Shown in pieces: positions 43,512-53,266 of a stretch of DNA of 64,000 bases. Source of the stretch: Xylanimicrobium pachnodae JCM 13526 = NBRC 107786 (GTDB lineage Bacteria; Actinomycetota; Actinomycetes; Actinomycetales; Cellulomonadaceae); the NCBI GenBank assembly GCA_001592145.1, contig BCWJ01000010.1, positions 62,001 to 126,000 of the forward strand, given 5' to 3'. Each line of letters starts with the position of its first letter. The first letter of the stretch is position 1. The translations under genes and the position numbers were made by a program. The notes under the pieces were generated by a model. That model made no database searches and was not told the origin of the DNA. It saw nothing but the letters and a program-made list of their open reading frames with translations.

Positions 43512-43979
43512 TCACGCGACGGGGTCGGCCGCCTCGCCGCGGGCACGGACCAGGGTGGCCAGGCGGGACGCCTCGCGCATGCCGCGCTGCCCGTCCGAAC
43601 GCTGGATGGCCATGACGGCCAGGGTGGTGCCGTCCGAAAGGTCCAGGACCACCCACGGGTCGTCCAGCATGAGCCGCACCCCGACGATCTGGGGCCACTC
43701 CAGCCGCTGGGTCCGTATCACGTTCCGCACGACCAGCTCGTGCTGCGACGGTCGGGCGAACACACCCCCCAACCGCCACGCGAGCACCCCTGCGGCGACG
43801 GCGAGCCCGGTGAACGCCAACCTGCTCGCGGCGCCACCGGCCCCCGGACCGACGGCGGTGAAGCCGACGAACAGGGTCCCCGCGACGAACATCGTGCCGA
43901 CCACGCCTGCAGCGAGGGTCGCCCACAGCGGCCGGAACACCCGGTCCTCAGCTGTCCCTGGAGCGCGACCCGCGGCCAT
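43512..43979 (-). CDS. PH-domain membrane protein
   Basis: This 155-residue protein has two N-terminal membrane segments (LWATLAAGVVGTMFVAGTLFVGFTAV and RLAFTGLAVAAGVLAWRLGGVF) followed by a PH-like domain (RPSQHELVVRNVIRTQRLEWPQIVGVRLMLDDPWVVLDLSDGTTLAVMAIQRSDG). Function is unknown; members of the family are common near histidine and riboflavin genes in Actinobacteria by recollection. ATG at 43979 is taken; it is downstream of hisG by 8 bases and probably co-transcribed. Confidence 0.88.
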   Translation of the reverse strand: MAAGRAPGTAEDRVFRPLWATLAAGVVGTMFVAGTLFVGFTAVGPGAGGAASRLAFTGLAVAAGVLAWRLGGVFARPSQHELVVRNVIRTQRLEWPQIVGVRLMLDDPWVVLDLSDGTTLAVMAIQRSDGQRGMREASRLATLVRARGEAADPVA

Positions 43980-43987
43980 GGTGATGC

Positions 43988-44836
43988 CTAGAGCCGCGAC
44001 GCCAGGATCGACGTCACCAGCACGCCCCGGGCGCCGACGTCGTACAGCGCGTCCATCGTCTGGTTCATCGTGGCGCGCTCTGCCATGACGCGCACCGCCG
44101 ACCACCCCGACTCGTGCAGCGGCGAGATCGTGGGCGACTCGAAGCCCGGCGTGATGCCGATCGCGTCCTCGAGCAGGTCGTTCGCCACGACGTAGTCCAT
44201 GAGAACCCACTGGCGCGCGGTCAGCACGCCGCGCAGACGGCGGGTGAGCACGGAGACACCGTTGCTCAGGTCGGCGTCGGGGCGTCGGATGAGCACGGCC
44301 TCGGACCTGAGGATCGGGTCACCGAACACCTCGAGACCGGCGGCACGGAGCGTGGTCCCCGTCTCGACGACGTCGGCGATCACGTCAGCCACACCGAGTT
44401 GCACCGACGACTCGACGGCACCGTCCAGGTGCACGATCGAGGCGGGTTCCACGCCGTGCTCCGCCAGGTGCCGCGCCACGAGCGTGGTGTACGAGGACGC
44501 CACCCGCTTCCCCGCGATGTCCGTGACCGACGTCATGGTGCCCTCCGGCGCGGCGAACCGGAACGTGGAGCGAGCGAAGCCGAGCGGCAGGTGCTCGACC
44601 GCGTCTGCGCCGGAGTCCAGCAGCAGGTCCCGTCCGGTGACGCCGGCGTCGACGGTCCCTGCGCCGACGTACACCGCGACGTCCCGGGGACGCAGGAAGA
44701 AGAACTCGGCGTCGTTGGTGGGGTCGGCGAGCACGAGTTCGCGCGAGTCGCGGCGCTGCTTGTATCCCGCCTCACGCAGCATCTCGACGGCCGGCTCGGA
44801 CAGGGAGCCCTTGTTGGGCACGGCAATGCGGAGCAT
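43988..44836 (-). CDS. hisG: ATP phosphoribosyltransferase
   Basis: HisG makes phosphoribosyl-ATP, the first step of histidine synthesis. The 282-residue long-form enzyme begins [25 protein letters not shown] and has the PRPP-binding stretch [21 protein letters not shown] (about 160-180). The C-terminal domain ([45 protein letters not shown]) is the regulatory ACT-like part, where histidine feeds back. ATG at 44836 fits the family; it is preceded by hisE with 44 bases between them. Confidence 0.96.
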   Translation of the reverse strand: MLRIAVPNKGSLSEPAVEMLREAGYKQRRDSRELVLADPTNDAEFFFLRPRDVAVYVGAGTVDAGVTGRDLLLDSGADAVEHLPLGFARSTFRFAAPEGTMTSVTDIAGKRVASSYTTLVARHLAEHGVEPASIVHLDGAVESSVQLGVADVIADVVETGTTLRAAGLEVFGDPILRSEAVLIRRPDADLSNGVSVLTRRLRGVLTARQWVLMDYVVANDLLEDAIGITPGFESPTISPLHESGWSAVRVMAERATMNQTMDALYDVGARGVLVTSILASRL

Positions 44837-44880
44837 GTGGTTCCTTGATCGTGGGGTGGTCGGTCGCGACGGCGCCGGGC

Positions 44881-45144
44881 TCACAGGTGGGTGTACACGT
44901 CGTCGAGGGTCAGGCCCTTGGCGACCAGGAGCACCTGGAGGTGGTACAGGAGCTGCGAGATCTCCTCCGCCGTGCGCTCGTCCGACTCGAACTCGGCGGC
45001 CATCCAGACCTCGGCCGCCTCCTCCACGATCTTCTTGCCGATCGCATGCACGCCCGCGTCGAGCTCCTTGACGGTGCCCGAGCCAGCGGGTCGGGTCACG
45101 GACTTCTCGGTCAGCTCGGCGAACAGCGCCTCGAACGTCTTCAC
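44881..45144 (-). CDS. hisE: Phosphoribosyl-ATP pyrophosphatase
   Basis: HisE converts phosphoribosyl-ATP to phosphoribosyl-AMP, the second histidine step. The 87-residue protein has the MazG-like helices [86 protein letters not shown] with EExAE and E-ISQLLYH positions. GTG at 45144 is 7 bases after TAGGCT (minus, 45152-45157), so a promoter for hisE-hisG starts here, apart from the rib operon upstream. Other his genes are elsewhere. Confidence 0.96.
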   Translation of the reverse strand: MKTFEALFAELTEKSVTRPAGSGTVKELDAGVHAIGKKIVEEAAEVWMAAEFESDERTAEEISQLLYHLQVLLVAKGLTLDDVYTHL

Positions 45145-45234
45145 GCGGACAAGCCTAGGCGACAGGACCCGCTCCTCCGGGCGGTGTCCGTGGGCTGGGA
45201 GTCGTGGGCTGCGGTGTTAGCGGTGCTTGGCACA

Positions 45235-45720
45235 CTATTTTGTGTCGGTGCTGCTGAGATCCCGGAGCGCGATCACCGTGGCCACCGCCGCCTGCGCGGC
45301 CTCGTACCCCTTGTCCTCCCGTGACCCCGGCAAGCCTGCCCTGTCAAGAGCCTGGGCATCATCGTCGCAGGTCAGGACGCCGAACCCGACCGGGACCCCG
45401 GTGCTGACCGACAGATCCGTCAGGCCCATCGTGGCCGCCTGGCACACGTAGTCGAAGTGCGGGGTGCCCCCGCGGATGACCACGCCGAGCGCCACGACGG
45501 CATCGGCTCCGCTCGCGACGGCCCGCGACGCCGCGACGGGCAGCTCGAAGGAGCCCGGCACGCGGAGCACTGTGACATCGGTGACCTGCGCGTCCGCGAG
45601 GGCACGGCGGGCGCCGTCGAGCAGCCCGTCCATGACCTGGGTGTGCCAGCTGGCGGCGACGACGACGACGCGCAGGCCGCGTCCGTCGACGGTGAGGGTG
45701 GGTGCTCCGTGTCCGGCCAT
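45235..45720 (-). CDS. ribH: 6,7-dimethyl-8-ribityllumazine synthase
   Basis: RibH condenses 5-amino-6-ribitylaminouracil with dihydroxybutanone phosphate. The 161-residue protein shows [22 protein letters not shown], the [14 protein letters not shown] loop, [53 protein letters not shown], all family signatures. It follows ribBA by 2 bases and is the last gene of the rib operon controlled by the FMN riboswitch. Confidence 0.97.
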   Translation of the reverse strand: MAGHGAPTLTVDGRGLRVVVVAASWHTQVMDGLLDGARRALADAQVTDVTVLRVPGSFELPVAASRAVASGADAVVALGVVIRGGTPHFDYVCQAATMGLTDLSVSTGVPVGFGVLTCDDDAQALDRAGLPGSREDKGYEAAQAAVATVIALRDLSSTDTK

Positions 45721-45722
45721 GT

Positions 45723-47018
45723 CTACGCGTTCTCCTTCGCGGCCGCCGTGCTCAGGTCGAGCAGGTGGCCCATCGACAGCTTCTTGGTGGTCAGGTAGTG
45801 CTCGTTCTCGGGTCCGACGCCGACCTCGAGGGGTTCGCGGCCGACGACGTCGACGCCCGCGGCTCGCAGGCCGTCGACCTTGTCCGGGTTGTTGGTCAGC
45901 AACCGGACGGACGGCAGCCCCAGGTCGCGCAGGATGGCCGCGGCGGCCCCGAACTCGCGGGCGTCGACGGGCAGGCCCAGGTCGACGTTCGCCTCGACGG
46001 TGTCACGGCCCTGGTCCTGCAGCGCGTAGGCAGCCACCTTGGCGGCCAGGCCGATGCCACGCCCCTCGTGCCCGTGCAGGTGGACGACGGCGCCGCCGTG
46101 CTGGGCGACGGCTCGTAGGGAGGCACGCAGCTGCGGGCCGCAGTCGCAGCGCAGCGAGCCGAACGCGTCCCCGGTCAGGCACTCGGAGTGCACGCGCACC
46201 CACGGGACGTGCTCGCCCGCGGTGCCCGCGCCGTCGGCGACGAGGGCGACGTGCTCGGCGCCGGTGAGCAGGTCGCGGTAGGCGTGCAGGCGGAAGGTGC
46301 CGTGCTCCGTGGGCAGGCGGGACTCGGCGACGTGCACGACGCGGGGGGCCTCCCCTCCCCCGGCGGTACCGGCGGTGGCCACAGGGGCGGGGTGCTCGCC
46401 GCGGAGCCAGTCGGCCAGTTCGGCGATGGTCAGGAGCACCAGGTCGTGCTCGCGGGCGAGGGCCCCCGCCTCGTGGAGCCGGACGACGCGGCCGTCGTCG
46501 TGCACGAGCTCCGCGATGACCCCGACCTCCCCCGCCCCGGCGGCCCGGACCAGGTCCACCGCGGCCTCGGTGTGACCGGGTCGCTCGAGGACGCCGCCGG
46601 GGCGGGCGCGCAGCGGCAGCACGTGACCGGGACGGATGAGGTCCGCGGGGCCGGATGCCGGGTCCGCGAGCACGCGCACGGTGTGGGCCCGGTCGGCGGC
46701 GCTGATGCCCGTGGTGACCCCCGAGGCGGCGTCGACCGAGACGCAGTACGCCGTGCGCAGCGGGTCACGGTTCTCGGCGACCATGAGGGGCAGGTCGAGC
46801 GCGTCGGCCCGCTCGGCGGTCATGGGAGCACACAGGTAGCCCGACGTGTGGCGCACGGTCCACGCGATCCACGCGGCGCTCGCGGTGCGCGCCGCCAGGA
46901 TCACGTCGACCTCGCTCTCGCGGTCCAGGTCGTCGGCAACGAGCACGGGCCGCCCGGCCGCGAGCGCCGCCAGAGCGCTGGCGACGGTGTCCGGGACGGG
47001 GTTCGTGGCGGTGCTCAT
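45723..47018 (-). CDS. ribBA: Bifunctional dihydroxybutanone phosphate synthase / GTP cyclohydrolase II
   Basis: This 431-residue fusion makes both early riboflavin precursors. The N-terminal RibB half has [53 protein letters not shown] and GHTEAAVDL. The C-terminal RibA half has the zinc motif [39 protein letters not shown] and [14 protein letters not shown] replaces the common RENEGD but keeps R, E, E and D. ATG at 47018 overlaps the ribE stop by 4 bases; the frame to 47480 lies over ribE and is not coding. Confidence 0.96.
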   Translation of the reverse strand: MSTATNPVPDTVASALAALAAGRPVLVADDLDRESEVDVILAARTASAAWIAWTVRHTSGYLCAPMTAERADALDLPLMVAENRDPLRTAYCVSVDAASGVTTGISAADRAHTVRVLADPASGPADLIRPGHVLPLRARPGGVLERPGHTEAAVDLVRAAGAGEVGVIAELVHDDGRVVRLHEAGALAREHDLVLLTIAELADWLRGEHPAPVATAGTAGGGEAPRVVHVAESRLPTEHGTFRLHAYRDLLTGAEHVALVADGAGTAGEHVPWVRVHSECLTGDAFGSLRCDCGPQLRASLRAVAQHGGAVVHLHGHEGRGIGLAAKVAAYALQDQGRDTVEANVDLGLPVDAREFGAAAAILRDLGLPSVRLLTNNPDKVDGLRAAGVDVVGREPLEVGVGPENEHYLTTKKLSMGHLLDLSTAAAKENA

Positions 47019-47623
47019 GCCTGGCTCCCGTCGAGTCCGAGCATGCGTTCGACGTACTTGGCGATGACGTCGACCTCGATGTTGGCGCGGTCGCCGGGGC
47101 GTAGTTGCCCGAGGGTGGTCAGGTCGAGCGTGGTGGGGATGAGGGCGACGCCGAACCCGGTGTCGGTGACGTGCGTGACCGTCAGGGACACCCCGGCGAC
47201 GGCGATCGACCCCTGGGGGGCGACGTACCGGCGCAGGTGCTCGGGCAGGTCGAAGGTGAGCTCGTCCCAGCGGGGGCCTGGGTTTCGGGTGGTGAGGGTG
47301 GCGACGCCGTCGACGTGGCCCTGCACGACGTGCCCGTCGAGGCGGCCTGCGGCGGGTAGGGCGCGTTCGAGGTTGACGGGGTCGCCGGGGCGCAGGTCGC
47401 CGAGGGCGGTCAGCCTGAGGGTTTGTGGCATGACGTCGGCGCTGAACCCGCCGGGGCTTTGCTCGACGACGGTGAGGCACACGCCGTTGACGGCGATGGA
47501 GGCACCGTGGCGGGCGTCTGCGGCGACGGTGGGGGCGTCGACGGTCAGGACGGCGTCGCGGCCGTCCTGGGGCTGGGTGAGCGAGCGGACGGTGCCGCGT
47601 TCCTCGACGATTCCGGTGAACAT
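47015..47623 (-). CDS. ribE: Riboflavin synthase alpha subunit
   Basis: RibE dismutates two lumazines into riboflavin. The 202-residue protein starts MFTGIVEERGTV and has two tandem lumazine-binding halves with the repeated signatures VNGVCLTVVEQ and VAGVSLTVTHV, and GHVVQGHVDGVATL. The start overlaps the ribD stop by one base (TGATG). The second gene of the rib operon. Confidence 0.96.
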   Translation of the reverse strand: MFTGIVEERGTVRSLTQPQDGRDAVLTVDAPTVAADARHGASIAVNGVCLTVVEQSPGGFSADVMPQTLRLTALGDLRPGDPVNLERALPAAGRLDGHVVQGHVDGVATLTTRNPGPRWDELTFDLPEHLRRYVAPQGSIAVAGVSLTVTHVTDTGFGVALIPTTLDLTTLGQLRPGDRANIEVDVIAKYVERMLGLDGSQA

Positions 47624-48705
47624 CAGGCCTCCGGGGTGGTGGTACGGGTCATGGTTCTGCGAGCGGGCTCGCCGGGAGCGCGTCGGGCGACGACGAGCAC
47701 GTCCGCGCCGAAGCGTTCGACGGCGGTGGTGTGCCAGCGCGGGGCGTCGGCCAGGGTGGTCACGCCGAACGGGGCGACGGCGCCGAGGCCCTCCCCCAGC
47801 AGCACGGGTGCGACGTAGGCGTGGAGCTCGTCCACCGCGTCCGCCGCGAGGAACGCTGCCCCGAGGGCCGGACCGCCCTCGACCACGAGGTGGCGCACCT
47901 CGCGCTCGTGCAGCACCCGCAGCACCTCGTCGACGTCGTGCGTGCGCAGGTGCAGCACCTCTCCCCCGGGTCCGTTCAGGCGCGCTCCCGCGGGCAGATC
48001 GCGGTGCCCGACGACGACGCGGAGCGGCTGGTGGCCGGCGAGCCCTCCTGCCGGGGTGCGCGCGGTGAGCGCGGGATCGTCCGCGAGCGCCGTGCCGGTG
48101 GTCACGGCGATGGCGTCCGTCCGGGCGCGGACGGTGTGGGCGTGGGTGCGGGCTTCGGTGCCGGTGATCCACCGGGAGGTCCCGTCGGGGGCGGCGATGC
48201 GTCCGTCGAGGGTGATGGCGGTCTTGAGGGTGACCCAGGGGCGGTGGTGGGTGAGGGCGTGGTGCCAGTGGCGGACGAGTTCGAGTGCTTCGGTGGCGCG
48301 TGTCCCGGCCTGGACGTGGATGCCGTGGGCGCGCAGGGTTGCGGCTCCCCCGCCGGAGGTGGCGCCGGGGTCGTCGATGGCGTGGACGAGGTGGGTGATG
48401 CCGGCGTCCAGGAGGGCGCGGGTGCAGGGGCCGGTGCGTCCGGTGTGGTTGCAGGGTTCGAGGGTGACGACGGCGGTGGCGCCTCGGGTGTCGTGGCCGC
48501 GCGTGTGGGCGTCGGTGAGGGCGGCGACCTCGGCGTGGGGGGTGCCGGCGCCGCGGTGCCAGCCTTCGCCGAGGGTGGTGCCGTCGGGGGCGAGGAGGAC
48601 GCAGCCGACGCGGGGGTTGGGACCGTGGGCGGGGCCGCGGGCGGCGAGGTCGAGGGCGCGTTGCATGGCGGCGTCGATGGTGGGTGCCTGCGGCGTGTGG
48701 TCCAT
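47623..48705 (-). CDS. ribD: Bifunctional diaminohydroxyphosphoribosylaminopyrimidine deaminase / reductase
   Basis: RibD catalyses two riboflavin steps. The 360-residue protein has an N-terminal deaminase with GTPHAEVAALTDA and TLEPCNHTGRTGPCTRALLDAGI (zinc Cys and His) and a C-terminal reductase (WVTLKTAITLDGRIAAPDGTSRWITG...VVEGGPALGAAFLAADAVDELHAYVAPVLLG). It starts at ATG 48705; the frame beyond lies in the leader. First gene of the operon, with an FMN riboswitch 100 bases upstream. Confidence 0.96.
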   Translation of the reverse strand: MDHTPQAPTIDAAMQRALDLAARGPAHGPNPRVGCVLLAPDGTTLGEGWHRGAGTPHAEVAALTDAHTRGHDTRGATAVVTLEPCNHTGRTGPCTRALLDAGITHLVHAIDDPGATSGGGAATLRAHGIHVQAGTRATEALELVRHWHHALTHHRPWVTLKTAITLDGRIAAPDGTSRWITGTEARTHAHTVRARTDAIAVTTGTALADDPALTARTPAGGLAGHQPLRVVVGHRDLPAGARLNGPGGEVLHLRTHDVDEVLRVLHEREVRHLVVEGGPALGAAFLAADAVDELHAYVAPVLLGEGLGAVAPFGVTTLADAPRWHTTAVERFGADVLVVARRAPGEPARRTMTRTTTPEA

Positions 48706-48802
48706 CGGTCCCTCCGGGCGTCGTCGCTCCGGGGGTGCGTGACGGGGCCGCGCGGCCGGTGGGTCGCGTCGGTCCGTCACGGCGCGTGGTGGCACGTGCC
48801 GT

Positions 48803-48960
48803 GCATGCGCCTCTCATCCGGACTGTCACCGTCGGCCCTGGAGTCTCACCAGGTCGGCCGCTTGTCCCCGAGGGGGCGTGCGGTTCGCGGGCTTCGTCCC
48901 ACCGGGTGGTGGGTCGTCACCGCCGGTGCGGACTTTCACCGCCCCCGGAGCATGCTCGTG
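48803..48960 (-). promoter_or_regulatory. FMN riboswitch (RFN element) of the rib operon
   Basis: On the minus strand the sequence has the RFN signatures: a GGGGGCGGTGAAAGTCC region near 48951-48935, ACCGGCGGTGACG, then AAGCCCGCGA and, at the 3' end, GACGGTGACAGTCCGGATG with ATGAGAG. The outer helix is GCATGC-like on both ends (GAGCATGC at 48957-48950 and GCATGC at 48808-48803). FMN binding should stop expression of ribD, ribE, ribBA and ribH. Confidence 0.95.
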
Positions 48961-49052
48961 GTCGATGATGCCACGTCTGGGAGGTCGGGTGGTCGCCGGT
49001 GCCGGTTCCGAGTGGGGCGTGGGCGGTCGCCGGGTGTGCGTGCTGGGGGTGG

Positions 49053-49715
49053 TCAGTGCGTATGGGTTGCGGCGAGGGTGCGCAGGGCGTCGATCTCGGC
49101 GGGGATGTCGTCGGCACCGTAGACGGCGGATCCGGCGACGAACACGTTGGCTCCGGCGTCGGCGGCGCGGTCGATGGTGGCGCGCGAGATCCCGCCGTCG
49201 ACCTGGACCCATACGTCGAGGCCGGAGGCGCTGATGGCCTGGCGGGCGCGGCGGATCTTGGGCAGGGTGCCGTCGATGAAGGACTGGCCGCCGAACCCGG
49301 GCTCGACGGTCATGATCAGGATCATGTCGATCTCGGCGAGCAGGTCGAGGAAGGGTTCGACGGGGGTGGCGGGCCGCAGGGCGACCCCGGCGCGGGCGCC
49401 GAGCCGGCGCAGCTCGCGGGCGAGGCGGACGGGGGCCTGGGCGGCCTCGGCGTGGAAGGTGACGGAGGCGGCGCCCGCCTCGGCGAACTGGGGTGCCCAC
49501 CGGTCGGGGTCGTCGATCATGAGGTGGGCGTCCAGCGGCAGCGGGGAGATGGCGGCGAGCCGGTCGAACACGGGCAGCCCGAGCGTCAGGTTGGGCACGA
49601 AGTGGTTGTCCATGACGTCCACGTGGGCGTAGTCGGCAGACGAGATGGCGTGCAGGTCCCGTTCGAGGTTCGCGAAGTCGGCGGACAGGATGCTGGGGCT
49701 GATCAGGGCTGCCAT
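49053..49715 (-). CDS. rpe: Ribulose-phosphate 3-epimerase
   Basis: Rpe interconverts ribulose 5-phosphate and xylulose 5-phosphate. The 220-residue TIM-barrel has [60 protein letters not shown] and [31 protein letters not shown], all conserved. ATG at 49715 is 7 bases after TACCCT (minus, 49723-49728). It follows rsmB, but has its own promoter. Confidence 0.97.
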   Translation of the reverse strand: MAALISPSILSADFANLERDLHAISSADYAHVDVMDNHFVPNLTLGLPVFDRLAAISPLPLDAHLMIDDPDRWAPQFAEAGAASVTFHAEAAQAPVRLARELRRLGARAGVALRPATPVEPFLDLLAEIDMILIMTVEPGFGGQSFIDGTLPKIRRARQAISASGLDVWVQVDGGISRATIDRAADAGANVFVAGSAVYGADDIPAEIDALRTLAATHTH

Positions 49716-49734
49716 GGCGTCCAGGGTAGGGGTC

Positions 49735-51360
49735 TCAGCGCAGGCGGCGCAGCAGGGTCAGGTGCATGGCGTCGGTGCCGTGGACGTGCGGCCACAGCTG
49801 AGCGTCGAGCCGGTCGCCCAGCGGGAGGTCCACGTCCGGCTTGACGACAGCGCGCAGGGCGGCGGGGGCGTCGATCCGTTCGGCCCCGGGCAGCCCTTCC
49901 ACGGTGCGGCGCCGCAGCACGTCGTCGACGACGACGCGGGTCTCGGCGAGGTGCGGCGAGCAGGTGACGTAGGCGACCACTCCGCCGATGCGCACGGCGT
50001 CGAGCGCCGAGCCGAGCAGCTCGCGCTGGAGGCCGGTCAGCGCCGTCAGGTCCGCCGGGGTGCGCCGCCACCGCGACTCCGGGCGGCGGCGCAGCGCGCC
50101 GAGCCCCGTGCACGGGGCATCCACCAGCACCCGGTCGTACGCGCCCGGCTCCTGCTGCCCCAGATCGCGGCCGTCGCCCGTGCGCACGCGCTCCACCGCG
50201 CCGCCCGGCACGGCCCGCAGCGCCTTGCGCACCAGGTTGGCGCGGTGCGGGGCCACCTCGTTCGCCACCAGGGTGGCGCCACGCTGGGCGGCCAGCGCCG
50301 CCAGCAGGGACGCCTTGCCGCCCGGGCCGGCGCACAGGTCCAGCCACCGGGTGTCCGGACCGTCAAGCGGGGCCGCCGCGAGCGCCAGCGTGACGGCCTG
50401 AGAACCTTCGTCCTGCACGCCGGCGCGCCCGTCGGCGATCGCAGGCACGCTGAGGGGGTCGTGCCCGCGCAGCACGAGCGCGGTGGGCAGCCAACGGCCC
50501 GGGTCCAGGTGGGTCCCGGCCGGTGCGCCCGCGACGACGTCGGCGACGTCGACCATCCCCGGCCGGGCGACCAGGGTGACGCGGGGGGCGGTGTTGTCCG
50601 CATCGAGGAGGTCGTCGAGCTCGGCGGGCTCCCGCCCGTCGCCGGCGAGCGCCTCACGCAGGGCGCGGGCGATCCACACCGGGTGGGAGCCGAGCACGGC
50701 GGCGGCCGTGACGGGGTCGGGGGCGTCGGCGCGCAGCTCGTCCAACCAGTCGTCCAGCGGGGTGGCGGCGACGCGGCGCAGCACGGCGTTGACGAACTGG
50801 GAGGCGCCCGTGCCCACCCGGTCGCGGGCGAGGCCCACGGTCTCGGACACGGCGGCGTGGGTGGGCACACGCATGGCGAGGAGCTGGTGGGCGCCCAGGC
50901 GGAGCACGTCGAGGACGTCGGGGTCGAGCCGGTCCAGGGGGCGGTCCACGCAGCGGGTCAGGATGGCGTCGTAGCGGCCGCGCAGGCGCAGGGTGCCGTA
51001 GGCGAGCTCGGTGGCGAACGCGGCGTCGCGTCCGGTGATGCGGCGCTCGCGCAGCAGCGGTGGCAGCACCAGGTTCGCGTAGGCGTCGGACTCGGCGACC
51101 TCGCGCAGCACGTCGAACGCCGCCGTGCGGGCGGGGTCGGTCCAGCGGCGGCGCTGCGAGGGGGCGGACGCCGTGCGGGCCTGGTCGCCGCGGGCGCGGG
51201 CCGCGCCGCGCTGGCGACCCCGGGCGTCACGACGCTGGGCGTCCCGCCGTCGATCACCCCCGGGCCGGTCTCCACCGTCGTGGTCGCGCCCGTGGCCGCG
51301 TCCCCGGTCGCGTCCCCGGTCGTTGCTCCCGCGGTCGGGGTGCTCGTCGCGTGCGTTCAT
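49735..51360 (-). CDS. rsmB: 16S rRNA (cytosine-C5)-methyltransferase RsmB
   Basis: RsmB methylates C967 of 16S rRNA. The 541-residue protein has an NusB-like N-terminal part ([25 protein letters not shown]...[17 protein letters not shown]), the SAM loop [35 protein letters not shown] (catalytic Cys) and [14 protein letters not shown]. The first 65 residues are rich in Arg, Asp and Gly and look disordered. ATG at 51360 overlaps the fmt stop by 4 bases. Confidence 0.94.
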   Translation of the reverse strand: MNARDEHPDRGSNDRGRDRGRGHGRDHDGGDRPGGDRRRDAQRRDARGRQRGAARARGDQARTASAPSQRRRWTDPARTAAFDVLREVAESDAYANLVLPPLLRERRITGRDAAFATELAYGTLRLRGRYDAILTRCVDRPLDRLDPDVLDVLRLGAHQLLAMRVPTHAAVSETVGLARDRVGTGASQFVNAVLRRVAATPLDDWLDELRADAPDPVTAAAVLGSHPVWIARALREALAGDGREPAELDDLLDADNTAPRVTLVARPGMVDVADVVAGAPAGTHLDPGRWLPTALVLRGHDPLSVPAIADGRAGVQDEGSQAVTLALAAAPLDGPDTRWLDLCAGPGGKASLLAALAAQRGATLVANEVAPHRANLVRKALRAVPGGAVERVRTGDGRDLGQQEPGAYDRVLVDAPCTGLGALRRRPESRWRRTPADLTALTGLQRELLGSALDAVRIGGVVAYVTCSPHLAETRVVVDDVLRRRTVEGLPGAERIDAPAALRAVVKPDVDLPLGDRLDAQLWPHVHGTDAMHLTLLRRLR

Positions 51361-52310
51361 CGGGTGGCCTCCGTCCCGAGGACGACGTCGTCGCCGAGGC
51401 GCGCGCCCCGCGCCCAGTCCGCGGCGGCCATGGGCTTCTTGCCGACGGGGTGCACGGTCCCGAGCGCGACAGCGTGGGTGGCGGTGCCGACGAGCACGTC
51501 CCGCTTGCCGGGGCGCACCTCGCCCGCGCGCAGGTCGCTCACGTCCGGGCGAGGGGTCACGGGGCCCAGGCCCAGGCGGACGGGGGCGCCGTCGGGTCCG
51601 GGCGTCGTGGTCCATGCCCCGGGAGCGGGGGTGCAGCCGCGCACCAACCGGTCGACGGCGAGCGCCGGGGCGCGGAAGTCGGTGAACGCGTCGCGGGGGG
51701 TGAGCTTGGCGGCCAGGGAGACGCCGTCGCCGGGTTGGGGTCGGGGGTCGAGGGCGCCGTCCTCCAGGGAGTCGAGGGTGGCGACGAGCAGGCCGGCACC
51801 GGCGCGGGCGAGCCGTTCCAGGAGGTCTCCGGACGTGTCGCGGGGGCGGATCGTCTCGGTCATGGTGCCGAGCACGGGGCCGGTGTCCATGCCCTCGTCG
51901 AGCAGGAACGTGGTGGCCCCGGTGATCTCGTCGCCGGCGATGACGGCCCGTTGGACGGGCGCGGCCCCTCGCCACGCGGGAAGCAGGGAGAAGTGCAGGT
52001 TGATCCAGCCGTGGGGTACCGCGGCGAGCACGTCGGGGCGCAGCAGGTGCCCGTAGGCGACCACGGGTGCGGCATCGACGTCGAGGTCGCGCAGCAGGTC
52101 GAGGAACTCGGGGCCGCGGGGCACGTCGGTCAGGACGGGGATGCCCGCCTCCTGTGCCGCCAGCCGCACGGGCGACGGGGCGAGCTTGCGTCCGCGCCCG
52201 GCGGGTGCGTCGGCCCGGGTGAGCACGGCGACGACGTCGTGCCGGGAGGCGATCAGAGCGGTGAGGGAGGGGACGGCCGCGTCGGGGGTCCCGGCGAAGA
52301 GCAGGCGCAC
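51357..52310 (-). CDS. fmt: Methionyl-tRNA formyltransferase
   Basis: Fmt formylates initiator methionyl-tRNA. The 317-residue protein has [19 protein letters not shown], the catalytic [45 protein letters not shown] and a C-terminal anticodon-like domain. The usual DVxVVxAYG reads [15 protein letters not shown] at 52310 is 6 bases after TAGGAT (minus, 52317-52322). It heads the fmt-rsmB pair. Confidence 0.96.
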   Translation of the reverse strand: MRLLFAGTPDAAVPSLTALIASRHDVVAVLTRADAPAGRGRKLAPSPVRLAAQEAGIPVLTDVPRGPEFLDLLRDLDVDAAPVVAYGHLLRPDVLAAVPHGWINLHFSLLPAWRGAAPVQRAVIAGDEITGATTFLLDEGMDTGPVLGTMTETIRPRDTSGDLLERLARAGAGLLVATLDSLEDGALDPRPQPGDGVSLAAKLTPRDAFTDFRAPALAVDRLVRGCTPAPGAWTTTPGPDGAPVRLGLGPVTPRPDVSDLRAGEVRPGKRDVLVGTATHAVALGTVHPVGKKPMAAADWARGARLGDDVVLGTEATR

Positions 52311-52385
52311 CCGGTGATCCTACGTTCCCTGCCGTGACCGGTCCGGCGGGGCCGCCCTGACGCGCCGGCGCCTAAACTGTGCGCC

Positions 52386-53222
52386 ATGTCCGCGAACCAT
52401 GCCGTGCGCCGCCGCACGGTCGCGGTGCCTCTGACGAGGGCGCTGGTGACGGTGCTCGCGGCCGTCGGCGCCGTCGTCGGCGGGATCGGCGCACCGAGCG
52501 CGCAGGCCGGACCGGTGGGTTCCCGGCTCCCTGACCCCACGCCGTGGGCCACGCTGCCCGTTCCGGGGCCGGCCACCGTGAGATCGGGTGGGACGTCCGG
52601 TCCGTCCGTGGGGGTGCTGCGCCGCCCCGCCGGCGATCCGGCATGGCTCGCGCAGGCCTCCGACCCGGCCTCGGTCCTGGTGGTGGTGAACAAGCGCCGC
52701 CCCCTGTCCCCGGAGAGCTACGTGCCCGCCGACCTCGACGGCTCATCCGGTGTGCTGCTGCGCGCGGACGCCTCGGAAGCGTTCGAACGGTTGGCGGCGG
52801 CCGCGGAGGCCGCCGGGGTGCCGGTGCGGGCCCGCAGCGGGTATCGCTCCTACCAGGATCAGGTCGTGACGTGGCAGCGCTGGCAACGCACCCTGGGTGA
52901 CGTGGTCGCAGAGTCGCAGTCGGCGCGACCTGGCTACTCGGAGCACCAGACCGGGCTTGCGCTCGACGTCCTGCCCCGCGACGGCGCCTGCCAGGACTTC
53001 GGGTGCTTCGGAGACACGCCGCAGGCCGCCTGGCTCGCCGAGAACGCCGCGCAGTTCGGCTTCGTGGTGCGCTACCAAGAAGGTCAGGAGGCCGTCACCG
53101 GGTACACGGCCGAACCGTGGCACCTGCGCTACGTCGGGCCATCGGCAGCGGCCGCCCTCGCCGCCTCGGGGGCGCACAGCATCGAGGACTACCTCGGCCT
53201 GCCCCCGGCCCCCACCTACTGA
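52386..53222 (+). CDS. D-alanyl-D-alanine carboxypeptidase family protein (M15B)
   Basis: This 278-residue secreted peptidase has a signal peptide (RALVTVLAAVGAVVGGIGAPSAQA), a Pro-rich linker and the M15B domain with RSGYRSYQDQV, SARPGYSEHQTGLALDVLP (zinc His and Asp) and EPWHLRYVG (zinc His). It would trim peptidoglycan stem peptides. ATG at 52386 is 7 bases after TAAACT (52373-52378). It is divergent from fmt and convergent with priA. Confidence 0.93.
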   Translation: MSANHAVRRRTVAVPLTRALVTVLAAVGAVVGGIGAPSAQAGPVGSRLPDPTPWATLPVPGPATVRSGGTSGPSVGVLRRPAGDPAWLAQASDPASVLVVVNKRRPLSPESYVPADLDGSSGVLLRADASEAFERLAAAAEAAGVPVRARSGYRSYQDQVVTWQRWQRTLGDVVAESQSARPGYSEHQTGLALDVLPRDGACQDFGCFGDTPQAAWLAENAAQFGFVVRYQEGQEAVTGYTAEPWHLRYVGPSAAAALAASGAHSIEDYLGLPPAPTY

Positions 53223-53266
53223 CACCGGTCACCCCCGCACGGCAGCTCCCCCCGTCGGACCGCCGC

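Noticed and set aside
45723-47018. Loss of the RibB active site, because RENEGD reads RESEVD.
   Set aside because: The catalytic Arg, both Glu and the Asp are kept; only the spacer residues differ.
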